From NCBI GenBank assembly GCA_025267735.1, contig CM046298.1:39705917-39769916 (forward strand): a stretch of 64,000 nucleotides of DNA. Direction: 5' to 3'. Position 1 is the stretch's first letter; each line of letters starts with the position of its first letter. The DNA comes from Mactra quadrangularis. Taxonomy: Eukaryota > Mollusca > Bivalvia > Venerida > Mactridae. The position numbers and the translations under genes are program-made. The notes under the pieces were generated by a model. That model saw only the letters and a program-made list of their open reading frames with translations. It had not been told where the DNA came from and searched no databases. Shown here piece by piece: positions 12,693 to 26,100 of the stretch.

Positions 12693-13801
12693 ACCCTTCA
12701 TAAAACAAAGTTAAACAATATTTAAGAATTTTATTAAGTAGAAAAATAGAACATTTATTTCAATAGAATATACATAATAATAATGAACAGAAAAGTACTA
12801 GAACTGTATAATGTTTAAGCAAGTGTTAGTAAATAGAATAAGAATAAAATTGTATAGCATACAATGTACCAAGTTATTAAAATATCCCTTCTAGTCGGTA
12901 AAAGCAATTCACCCTTTTGCATAATCATTTTCTTATGTTTAAACACATTCAGTCATATCAGCCCCAAAATCATGCGCACATGTTCCCATATTTTTTTTGT
13001 TTCTCATTTGTTCAGAAATAAACCCTTGCGGCATGGTCCCACAGAAGAAAAGCAAAATTGTTTATTTTAAAAAAAAACTACTTTATCCATCCCCCACTGT
13101 ACATGTACTCATAAAATCTTAATGTCAGTAAAATGTAAAAGTTTGAAATCAGGATATATATGTTCGTATAAACCATTATGGTTTAAAGGAAGGCTATGAA
13201 TATTTATTTTCTTCAACGTTTAAATTATGCACATTTGTATAAGAAAGTTTCTTGGTTAGAGCATTATTACATAAGAAAATAATAAAGAAATATAAACATG
13301 AAAGTTTTATTTTGATTGTACGTAAAAATGTTGACCGGTATATACATAAAAACCAAATAATTAATTGAACATGATATTTACATAAAAAATAACATCAGCA
13401 GTAGAATCAATGATATGTCATAAAATTTGAACAGATATAACAATAGATTTGTCTAAACAGAGTAAAATATTACAATAATACAAATAGAAAACAAACTTAA
13501 CAATTAATTATAAGTATTTAAATGCCACGTTCAACTTAATTTGTATATACATGTATATTATGAAGTAAAAATATTGTAACATTTTTAAAACTTAACACAG
13601 AAATTAATTGCAGATAAGTGTCCATTTAGTTGATACTGCACTATTATACTTTATTGTTGTTGAGCTTTGAATAGCTTTGGAAGATATGTATGCATATAAG
13701 TTTTGTAAGTCATATATCATTATCAAAAATTTTTGGCAGCAAGTTTTTTTTTTTCAATATTCTGAAAATGTTTTTGTTAAAATGTTTATAAAGTCGTTGA
13801 T

Positions 13802-14102
13802 TTAAGTCTGGCTAGCATGGCCACTTTCGTACCAGGTTACTTCTGGGCCATTATCATCATTGGAATGATCACGTTCAGCTCTATCACGTGTTGGGTCTCC
13901 ACTTCTTCTGCTTCTGTGACGTTTTGGAACATTGTCTACAAAGTATTCCTGTGGGGCTTCTAGATAGACTTGTGGGTATCCCTGATAGCCGTAGTTAGGA
14001 TAAGCTGGAACAAATACTTCTTTGAAACCATCTTCTCCTGATTGACTGGAGTTAGATCTTCTTGTTAAACTATTCTCTTCTGAGTTAGCTCTCTTCAATC
14101 TC
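13802..14102 (-). CDS. Last exon: Tyr-rich cytoplasmic tail
   Basis: The exon completes the codon for Met after the membrane helix (…RYMRLKR) and runs 99 residues to TAA. It is Arg/Ser-rich first (RRSNSSQSGEDG), then Tyr-rich (YPNYGYQGYPQVYLE), then basic and acidic. YPQV fits the YxxPhi endocytic or AP-binding pattern. The C terminus HASQT does not end in a hydrophobic residue, so it is not a canonical PDZ ligand. Acceptor at 14103-14104. Confidence 0.9.
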
Positions 14103-17100
14103 CTGCAAACAAACAAAGAAGACTGTGATATAACTGCAAGTCAATCATTACATAAAGTATTTTATTAAACCTCCAGTGGGGCATACAGTTATCCTGCTTA
14201 TTTAAATACTCACTACAGTACTTATGTATTCAGAGTCAATAAATATAAATATCCATATTTATGTACAAGAGTTGTTGTACTATATTGAGTATTTAAATCA
14301 GAGGGTCAAATGTATGTGCCAATTATAAATCGTAACAATAAAACAATACCTGCAACCAGGGCTCTAATTTAACAAAAAATTGGACTTGCACATTTTTGCG
14401 AGTTGATTTTATTTCAACTGGCGTAATGAAAAAATCACTCGCATTTTTTTCTCCAAATTTTAATAGCATACATAGTAATTTTTCATAATGCCATATAAAA
14501 ACAACATAGAAGACTATTTAAACATAAATAGAACAACGGCTTTTATATTGTGGGACAGACAAAGAATATCAAACATGAGTTTACAGTGAATCTTTAATTA
14601 CTAGTAATACTATCGATATATCTGGATGTTTAAATGTTGATTTGAGACTCAATAATTTATCCAGAAATATGTTTGTGGCAATTTAAACTCCCAAAAATTT
14701 GTGAGTTAAAATTAAAGTTACTTGCAATTTTTAAAATCCACTCGCATTTTGTGAGTATGCAAGCTCAAATTCGAGCCCTGCTATAACCATGGTGATATAT
14801 GTTATCATAACTACTATCAAGGTTGACCTGGTAGTCAGTCTGCAAGATGGTACAGATGTAAGTTAAACACTATCACTGAACAACCCTGAAAGTGTGAGCA
14901 CTCATGGATATAATCTTATATCTTGTTCAGCTCTATCACATGGAGGATGAAAGTTGTACTTACATGTAGCGTATAGACAACACCATGACAATAACAACAA
15001 TTATAACCAACACAAGACCAGCAGCACCAGCAGACACACCAATAACAACAGAATCATTTATATTACTAGATGTTTGACGATCATCTACTGGAGTATCTGT
15101 TGTTGTTGTACTCAATGGTGGACATGAAGATGCTGTAAGAATAATTATAATTTATAAATATGTACATGTAAAGTTAAAAACTGGAAGTGCTCTCATTTAC
15201 ATGTTAAGCTGACCTAACAAAATTGTATCATAACCCTAGATCATTAAAATCACCTTTAAGCAGGTGATCCCTTACAGTACCCATTTACTTCTGGATGGAG
15301 TGGAACTACCACAGGCTGCCGGCACTGTCCAGGTCCTGAATCATTATATATACATATAATGGGAACTACTGTAGGAAAGTATATCATGCTTAATGGAATT
15401 ATAGAGCAGTGCCCTATTGGGATTCAAACCTGGTACCTCTCGATCCCAAATTGTGGATCCTACCATTGAGCCACTGCTCTAAATACATGTATGTAAATGT
15501 ACAGGCTGACTATAAGGCTAAGCATATTTTAAAATGTTCTTTATGCTCTGGACTTGTTCACTCACTAATTAGGTGAGGTGTTGCCTAGTGTACAAAGGTA
15601 TGTCATACATCATTTTACTGGTTTAAACAGACCCCTAGCATTCTGTCAAAAGTAATTAATAATAAATGGTGCATCATGTACTAAGTAAATTGTATAAGTT
15701 GATTTGATAATAAGAATGTGTAAACTACAAAAACACAGTTTTGATGTTAATCTGAATTCATAGTATGTGGCCGAGTGGTTACCACATTTGACTGATAATG
15801 ATTGGATAGCCATCTCCACATTGGTTCAAAACCTATCAAAAACATGCTCTGCAGTTTCCTTGAGGAACAAACTTTATCCTGTTAGCTTAGAACTGGGGGA
15901 ACAGGAAGCACACTCAAAAGGGATTTCTACTCTAAGTTGTAAGAACTTGTTCCACAATCAAGCTAAAACAATTAGTTCATTTACATGGTAATATAAGATA
16001 ATTTTAGAATAAATTTAAATGAAGGATAACTTACAAGCCTGGTATATCATTTGTTCAGTATATACATCACATATATAACATGGATCAGAGACACTTTCTT
16101 CTAGAGGTCTATAGCATACACCATCTACATAACAACTTGCTCTCTGCAAATATCAATATATATCATAACTAGTTATTTCAAATTTTTAAAAAAAAAATTG
16201 AAGTGCAGTTTACTGTCTGCTTAGTCTGCTGTATACATGCTTAGCTGACTAAACAATTTTGTAGGATAACCCCTGATCATTCAGAAATCACCTTCAGTAC
16301 CCATTAACACTTGCTAGGAATGCATTAAACGTAGATAAATTTCTTGCAAAAGAAACCCAGGGCCTCTTGATCCCTAGGAAAATGTCTTACAATTAGACCA
16401 CTGCCTCTACTGGTTATGATAATAAAGAAAAAACAATATTTTAAACTTTAGGTGATGTTTTGTAACCCATTGAAAATCCATAATCTGATCTGGGATACAA
16501 CCTGAGACCTTCCTTTTTCTTTTCACAAAAATTGTTACAAAAAAAATATTCTCAGTCAAATTCATAAATTTTGCAGTTCAAAGTCAGAAGGATACATGTA
16601 ATAAACATGGAAATGATATGGTATGCAAAAGATATACAATATTCTACATAATTCAATTATATTTGGTATTCATTGACCAGAAAATGATTATATTAAATGT
16701 TTCTTCCTTTTGACTTACGTTTTATTTTATCATAAGATTTTTTGTGTAAGAGCCACAGACCTACAAAATGTAACCCACTAGAAATAATTCTGATTTGTTT
16801 AAACAAGATCCTTACCTCCTTAACACATGTACCATCAGTCAGGCTGGTCTGTTGACATGAGAAACATATAGGATTATGAGCCATATATAGATGTTGTACA
16901 CTCTGACTGGCTAATAGACCATTATTACTGACTGATACCATAACTAAATGTAATGGTAAACTACCAATTGTACTTAGATCACAAGATAACTCCTCAAACG
17001 TGCTCCATGTAGCTGCTACATTCTGTACATTGCCTGTTTTGTTCAACTCTCCATTTGGTAATAACTGTAAAAAATATAGTGTTATATAATGTTATGCTAC

Positions 17101-20100
17101 ATGTATGAAGATTTGTTATTTTCGTATTCAAAAGTTTTTGTACTAAGTCCTGCTATTATTTCACTAACAAGTTACAATTCATGATATGAAATACATTTTT
17201 AATTTATAATTTATTCACATTTCCTGCCATTTTTTTCTATATTTTGTTTGATGACACATGTGTTAACAATCAGTTGAGTTCAACAATTTTACAAGCTCTA
17301 AGGAACAGAATTTAGCTCAGTTCCTAATCTAATTACAGCAAAATCTCGCGCAGATTAGTTGTGCAAGCGATATCCTGAGAAAATGCGATTTGTACACAAA
17401 CAGTCTTGCTGGTAGCTCCGATGGAGATACCTTTAACACTGTGTGCAAATTACCATTATATCATTTTGGTTCAAAAAGCTCAATATAAGCAAACTTGTAA
17501 GTAAAAACAAGACTTGATGTTACCTCCATTTGTTCCAGATGACAGACAGCTCCATTAACAAAGTTGTTACCAATCACAGTGACACTAGCGCATGTACCAG
17601 TTATTGTAGACTCACAGAATGGATCTTCTAAGAAATTCAGATCAGGTGGGGTGGCTATATCTATACCACAATCAAATCCTCTGTAACCATCGTTACAAGA
17701 ACATGTTCCTAGATAAAAATCAAACACAGAAAATAAGCATTAAATTTACATCCTAATGTCTGTTCAGCAATCAAGCAGTCCATCTATAGTTAGCATCGAA
17801 AGAACAGTGGTGTATTTCACAAAAAATCTTACGAAAAAAATCTTCGTAAGTCAAAAGCAAGAAACCTTAATAATACGCTCATATTTTGGCTTATCAATTC
17901 TAAATATATTATAGAATCATTTAGAATTGTGAAACCTCTTGAATATCATATCATAGTTATGCTTATTATCCATCTGACTTTAAAGTGCTTATCATATGAA
18001 ACTGACTAATGAAGAATTTTTGCGTAAGAATTTTTGTGAAAAGCATCACAGGTTTTCACATATTAACACACAAAAGATTAAATTTACAGAGTAGGTCTAT
18101 GCAGAATTCACAGAGTACACATATACATGTGCTAGTTTGCACTATATATCACAATGCTTGTTAAACTGGTCAGTCCTTATTATTTAGCGTTTCTTATTTG
18201 TGAATATTAACTAAGATGTTTTTGGCACAATTTGCTTGAAAGTCTAAAAATATGGAGTGGTGATTAAAATTTGAGAATGTTACAATTTTATGCATTTCCA
18301 CTTTAAGCGTAAATAATCTGTCAGTTGCATCTTTATACACTTTTAAACTATTGATACAGCAAAAGTATGATTACCATAAGGTTGTGAACAACATAGCTAT
18401 TTGAGCAATATAGTATTTTCCATTATGAAATAGTTCAATTTGAGCAACCCCAACAAAAGCCTACAAAATTAGGATATAAAAGTAGTTGTCCAAACATATC
18501 ATTTAAAGAGCAAGCACTATAATCTCATTTGCAGAATTCTGGTTGCCAAAACAAAACGGTTGGTTGCTCGATCTAAAGAGTGGTTGTCCCGGGCAACTGG
18601 ACACCCACTTGTTTTGTAGACTGCCAAAGCATAGTAATGCTTACCATTGACACAAGTTCCCTGACCAAAACAAGAGTTAGTACAAGTGACACTCTTCACT
18701 GAACCAACTAATGTAGAATTAGTACTTGTAGAAGCTACAACAATACATTTCTCTCTAAGTGATTCTGTAGCTGATCTAACAAAGTCTGTATTCAGATTGT
18801 CAACATACTGAAAATATACAATCATCATAAATGTATTTGTTGAAGTTGACTATTTGGATACCAAAGTCTAATTCAGCAATTTTTGAGCTGAAAGAAGACC
18901 TCATTTTCATCCATGAAATCATGAACACATTTTTCAAGTGACTTGACATCCAAAAAAAAAAATTGAAACGAATTTATTTGCCTCCATTTCTGCATATCCT
19001 CAAAAGTTTGTGCTTGCACTTACATTTTGATTTCTAGCAGCATGAAGAAAACAGGATAAAGATTATTAAAAGATAATTAAAGATACATGTAACTAAAATT
19101 AAAACAAAAAAGACAGAAATATTCATCTGTATATAAAATCCTTAGGTGCTATCTTAAGTAAAAATATTTAACCCTACTTTTAATGTTTGGAAATTTTAAC
19201 CTTTCAAAGTGCCTTCCAAATTTCCTAAAAAATTGAAAATAAACATAGAACATAATTTTTGAATCCATCCATGGCAATAGACAATGTGTTTAACCTTGTT
19301 GCATTTTTAAAGTAAGCATTTAGTTACACTAATAAATTACACCTGGCACCTAATTTGAAAAAAACATTCTTTGTAGGAAAAACTAGGTGATGCACATGCT
19401 ACAACATGGATGTTGCAACAAACAATAAATATGCGAAGACCAAAACAGTTGTACATTACTTACTTTAATGTCATCAACACAGTTAGCTAATTTAGTATCA
19501 ATATCTCCAGGATTTAATACATTAGTACATGTATCTATAAAGTCAGCACCAGTTAAAGCATTAAAACATGTCTCTTCTGCTTGTATCTCTGTTATACCAC
19601 TTGGTGTAGGGAAAGAAGCAGGCTGGAATATAAAATAATACAAGATTAGATGATATAGTAAAACTTTGGGCCGACTATCAGGTCACAAAATTAATCTGAT
19701 ATAAAATCGATCAAAATTATACGCTTGTGCACTCAATGTCACATTCAGCTGACTTTCCCTTCTGAAATAATTATGATGAAATGACTGTGCTCAGTGACTT
19801 GTTTAAATCTATGATATTAATAAAGTTTCTTATAAATGAAAGCTATGCATTGATTGGTTGCAACAGCCAATGTAATATCTTGATTACATATGTAATCAAT
19901 TTAAACTATCACAGTTGATAGTATGGTCATTTAAAGTTTGTCAGCAAGACATGACCGTGGTGTCAGCAATGTATAACAATGTGGAACAATATTTAACAAG
20001 TCAGAGTGCAGTTTAAAGTCTACATTTTCAGCCAACTATACAATTTTGAAATCACTTTCAGACAAGTGACCTTCACAGTGCCTATTTACACCTAGTTTAA

Positions 20101-23100
20101 GTAAAACACCTGTAAGTAAACTTCTTGCTCAAGGAAATTAGCAGTGCTCCAAGTGGGTTTTAAACCTGAGACCTTTGGATCCTTTATCCCTAAGCATGAG
20201 TTCTACAAATGATATTTATTTATTGGAGTTAACGCCATGTCAACACAATTTAGGTCATTTTACGGCGTCAAGCGCACCTAACCTAGCTTTCCTGGACCAT
20301 TGTCTATACTCACCTACCCTTCCACAAGGTCGGAAACTTCTCCTTATTATCTAATCAATGGAGGAAAATTGACATTATTGTCAAATTTTCATGGAAGTGT
20401 ATAACCTCCCCGGGGTTGGATTCGAACCCGCACCCCCTCAGGCACGAGATTCCAAATCCCGGCACACTACCAACTGCGCTATCGACCCGGGTTTTCTACA
20501 ACTGAACTACTGCTCCTTCCTAGCCCAGTAAACATTGTAGATGCCATTACAATACTGATAAACATATACTACAGATAAGAGTCAGTCAGTAATGGGACAT
20601 CTTATTTGTACATTAAATATTACAAAAATGGACAACAAAACTTACAGGAGGAGGTATAGCACTGATATCCATGATCATACCACCTTGTGGATCCCCTGTA
20701 GCTCTCTTCTTTCTTCTCTTCTGATCTCCACGTTTTACATTTATAGTTATATCAACACCTGCAATAGTACATGGGCATGTTTTAGTTTGTTTGGTACTAA
20801 AATGACTTTATACATTTTAGTACAGTCTAGAAATACCTGATACAGCTCAATATCAAATAAAAATAGTACAGTAAAGTTCTGCTTAAATACCATCATGGTT
20901 ATTGCAAAAATACTTCTTTTTTTGGACAATTTTTAAGTTTCAAATGTTTAATTTGAGAAGGAAAAGAGTATATCAAGACAATTCCACTATCAATATCATC
21001 TACATGTATATTGATGGTGCTGATAGTGGAGCTCATTTGTATTTTCATGTGTTTGATGCAATACACATGATTGTTAATGTTATCATTATAATGTTGCTTT
21101 AATAAGTATAAATGCAATAATTTCCTATATTATAAGACAATTTGACTTTTTTCGAGCCCAATTTCTTGGATGCAGCTTTTATTTAAACAAAGTACATGAG
21201 TAAAATGACATAAGTTCATACCATCGTTAATCAAGTCACAAGTTTCAATAATTTTCTGTGAATCACATGAGCATGTTCCATCAATTGGTGAGCGATCACA
21301 ATATTGAGGTTCTACAGTAACTGCTGATTGTTCGGGTATACCTTGGAATATAAAATCTGTTGGATCTTGTGTCCTGAAAAATATTTGGATTAAGTATTGT
21401 TTTATAGTTTTCAACACATGTAAACTTGCGGTAGCAAAATTAATCAACTGAAGAAGGTCCATGGCCAAAACGTTTTATAGTAGAGTAAAAATAGAACAGG
21501 GATTATTATCACTATCCCTTCATGGATAAAATACAAGTATATAAAGAACATTATCAAATTACTACAATGTATAAGTTATTTTCCTTGTAAAGTGGCAAAT
21601 TCACTGCACAATACATGTACTGCAAAACCAGCTTGATAAAACCAAAAAACAGAGTCAAAACTTGTTATAGGGCCAATAATCATTCTTTTTCTTATGGATA
21701 TGGTGATGTCATTAAAATATAAACAACACAAAAATAGATATTACAGAAAATATAAGATAGAGTTATGTAAACAAAGTGTAATACATTTAATATATGTAAC
21801 TCGACAAAGAACCATGGTCTGAAATGATAGTCGTACCAAGGATATCCAGAAACATAAAACGGCACTCTACCATAAAAGATACTATATAGGCAAGGGAATA
21901 TAAGTGCCATATTGTACGTCTGCTACGAATGCAAGTACATAAACAACTACTTACTGCCATACAACATTGAATGTATCAATATCCTCGATTTTATATACTT
22001 CATTATTTTTACCAGTTAGATCATTATCTTTGTCACCATCGTATGTTCCACATAAACCTAATGAAAATAATTACATTATGTAAATTAAAAATACAGGTTA
22101 AAATTTGGTTTGTGTTCCATGCCTCCGCATACTAGTACATGTTCAGCACACTTCACAATCAGAATAATTACTTGTATTAATTATTAAGCCACATACATAC
22201 TTGTACATTTCACATGATTATGTTCTGGTTAAAAAAATCTGCCAGTATCAAGTTTTTAGAGTAAACTATTAAAGATTTTTAGTAAAATGAACATAAAACG
22301 TAATGATATGTGAGCTTTTGAAACACTTTAAATAGAAGAAGATTTTATTTAGAAATCAATAGGTCAATAGACCCGCGTGAACATACAATGTATTACATAA
22401 AATATACAATCACGTGACAATGACATTATACATAATCAATAACATACAGTTGAAAAAGGCCGAGAACATTCAAGAACAATGTTCACTTAAATATACATAT
22501 GCAATATAGTACTTTTGTATAATGCTATAAGGGTAAATTTTTGATGAAAATTAAATCGAAACACAAGCCAGTATCACAGTTGACAAGGGTTAAAAGGGTT
22601 ATATATTATTATTAAATATTATCAATTATATCAAAGTTTAAGACAGATACGCAGGAGAATCCTTCAAACAAAAATTAAATCAAGCAGAATCTAGGTCATG
22701 TGCAAAAATATTTTGTGCAGAGGATTCAAGATAAAAAAATTAACTCACAAGCTTATGATGTATGTAAAGACAGCAGTAACATCAGTACAGCAGTACAACA
22801 GTAAATCCTTACTAATAGAATTTTCATCAAAATTCAATCAGTAAGGGTTTACTGTTGTACTGCTGTATTGATGTTACTGCTTTCTTCACATACATAAGCT
22901 TATTGACATTTTCAGATAAAATAATGTAATAGTTACTTTGTGCACTATTTCATTCTTTACTATGTTTTGGCTGCTGCCAAAAATTAACAAGCAAGTTTGT
23001 TAACATTCTGGAGATAAAGTGACTATAAACCTAGGAATAGTTATATTGGTAATACATTGTACATACCTTGAGTATTTCCTACATCAACACTAGATGGTTG

Positions 23101-26100
23101 TATAAGAACATTGATATATTCTAAATTACCAGGACCATTATTCTTCTCTATAAATACTTTAACAACAGTACCAGCTGGATAGATTATCTACAAATATAGT
23201 GAAGTCAGATTGTTAGTTCCATTACTTTGGTGGAGAGCATAGTCCTTCTAGACAATGTTGACTGCCTTTGGTCATTTATGTGACTGGCACAGTCCTGATC
23301 CATCAAAGACATAATTGCTCTAAATCCAGAGGGACAAAAAATCTATTTCTTGGGCATTGTGTTAGTTTTTTGAAGCTCTACAAGACTGTAAGAGTTATAC
23401 ATGTACCCATGTGTCTAATGATTCTGCACAGACAAGAAATAATTCCTAGAAAAATGTATGTAAGTCATGCTTAATAGTTAGTGCCTGAATCTTCAAATGC
23501 TTTTTTCTCAAAACTATAATAATGCTCATATGCCTGTTTGGAAATACAATAATGATATGTATATAAACATAGTGGCTTTTGCAGAATGATGGCTGCCTTT
23601 GGTGCAATTATTTTAAATAAATCTTTCAAAATATCATACAATTAATTTGCACAACATTCATGATATATACATGGTTGCATGCATCAATGGCATAATCAGC
23701 CTATTAAATGGCAGCCAAGCGACAACTACCTAATCTACACTTTATATTTAAATTAACAAACATTCCCAGCCTAACACTGGGCATGTAATTCCAAGCTTCA
23801 GCTATGATTTTGATAGAATTTTGAATTGAAAAAAGACATCAAAAAGTAGATGTCAAGTGAAACATAACATTTTAATACAAACCTCATATGCTTTTCCATC
23901 TCTAGCTTCAATGATCTTAAAAGCTGAGTTGACAGGTGAATTCTCCCACATGGTTGGTTTGATTAGTTCTCGATTATTTTTACCATAGCAACGGTTGATA
24001 CAGAATACATCATCCTCATTTTGAGCACACATACCACAATTACATGAGGCCACCTTTTTTCCTTCTACACAAGTTGTTAAATACACTCTGACCTAGAATA
24101 TGTGATAACAGTACAATTTAAGTTACATGTGTCTTAAAAACAGATGAAGGTTACTATTAATAGTAATAAGAGCTATAAATAGTTTTTAGAACAATTAATA
24201 GTATCTGTGGGCATTTCAATATAAAGTAACTTGGAACTATGAATTGCTACTAATGATTGCTATAAATAGTATCTTAAAACTTTCAATATTATCTTGAATT
24301 AATAAATAGTAACTCAGAACTATATGTAGAATTTTAGATCTAAAAATAGTAACTTACAACTATAAATAGTAACTCAGAACTATATATATAATCTAAAAAC
24401 TGTAAATAGTAACTTACAACTATAAATAGTAACTCAGAACTATATGTATAATCTTAGAACTATAAATAGTAACTTACAACTATAAATAGTAACTCAGAAC
24501 TATATATAGAATCTTAGAACTATAAATAGTAACTTACAACTATAAATAGTAACTCAGAACTATAAATAGAATCTCAGAACTATAAATAGAAACCTAGAAC
24601 TATAAATAGAATCTTAGTCCTATAAATAGCAACTTAGAACTATAATAGATGTATGATATTATAAATATCATCAGTCTCCTACAAATAGTAATTGCACCAC
24701 CCCTATTTAACATACCTCATTAATACTTGACTGCTATTTTCTAAAGTGTGAGAATTTTATGTTTGTATTTTATAGTCTTTGACTCTAAGGACATGGGTTT
24801 TGCACACAATGATATATACACTGGGGTCCAAAAGTTTCTTCACACATTGTTAAATTTTGATGTTTTGGAGTATACTTAGGTATACTTGACATGTCATTAT
24901 TAGTTTCACAACTAATACGGTTTATAATAAACTGTCAATTATGTTTTACCATATATATTTTTATTATAAATAAACAATAAAAATATAAAACACATTGGGT
25001 CTGAAATAATATTTGAAATAAAAAAAGAAAAGAAAATATGAAACAATTTACATTTATGTAAAGAAAATTTTGGATCCCAGTGGATAAGTATCTGAACAAA
25101 AACAATAAACTAAAACTATATAGCTCAACTTACTTCATAGCCCATCTTAGCATTTCTGTACATGACAAACTCTCCTTGTAAGAAATTATCATAAGTTCTG
25201 AAATTAAGGAAAAAAACAATTACAAATTGAATAGTCATTAAATAGTATAATAGTTTTCATAGAAATATTATTCATACTGACTTAATGGAGGCAGTGTTTA
25301 TGTATATGTATAATAAATAATCAGTAATAGTACATGAACTATATCAATATAATTGCACTAAATATCAAATGTTATTAAATAAGTGTTATTTTTCTATGAG
25401 TCTGTTGTATTGGCCCATTTTGGCCCTGTATTATCAACCAATCAGAGTGAAGAAATATGTTGTTTGACTGGAGCCAATAAGTGGTCTTCATTCTAAAATA
25501 TAATTTGGCCATGTTTTTGAATTTTGTTAAGCAGGTTTTGCAGTATTTTGCAGTAAAGTTGCCATTTTATAGGGCAACTGACACAGAATATTTAATGAGA
25601 AATGTAATGTGGAAACCACATTAAAGCCGGATTTTAAATCTTTAACGCAAAAATAACAAAGGGAAATAATCCATGATAAAGCCAGGTAGAGTTGTGGTTA
25701 CTATCTAATTCTGTTCATCACATGATTTGTCATCATTGTATGAAGTTTCATAAAGCTATGACAATCAATGACAGAAATATATGCTAAATTGAAAACTTTA
25801 ACACAATTGTTAACGACACCATATGCCTGACCACCCAACCACCCGCCTGCCCGTGTTTCCCCAAACTATTAGCCAAATTTTTTCGTTGAAAAATCTGGCT
25901 AATAAGAAATAGAAATTGTATACTTACAAACTATCAAATGTTTGTATATGTGGATCATTAACACTAGTACATACACTCTGTGAATCACTATCAATGACAA
26001 CAACCTGTAGTTGACAATAATATCATATGTAAGAATAACAATATACATGTATTACAAAATACATCTTAGCCCACCTGGCTAGCTCAGAATGTAGCACACT

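Larger units (their letters stand above)
11111..13801. other. Intergenic space and likely 3' UTR of the giant gene
   Basis: The genes on either side converge here. There are three repeat insertions (11396-11520, 12185-12500, 12590-12692) and otherwise AT-rich sequence. From about 12.7 to 13.8 kb it is plausibly 3' UTR of the - strand gene, with several reverse-complement AATAAA motifs (for example near 13303 and 13646). None is decisive. Confidence 0.4.

Noticed and set aside
13802..13825. C-terminal PDZ ligand on the giant protein
   Set aside because: The end is SQT; class I ligands need a hydrophobic last residue.
20420..20495. Possible tRNA gene on the - strand (good A and B boxes)
   Set aside because: It heads a 275-bp SINE with target duplication; a second copy exists and no full cloverleaf is evident.
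24140..24660. CRISPR-like array of short repeats
   Set aside because: Units are irregular, lack distinct spacers, and the genome is eukaryotic; it is a minisatellite.
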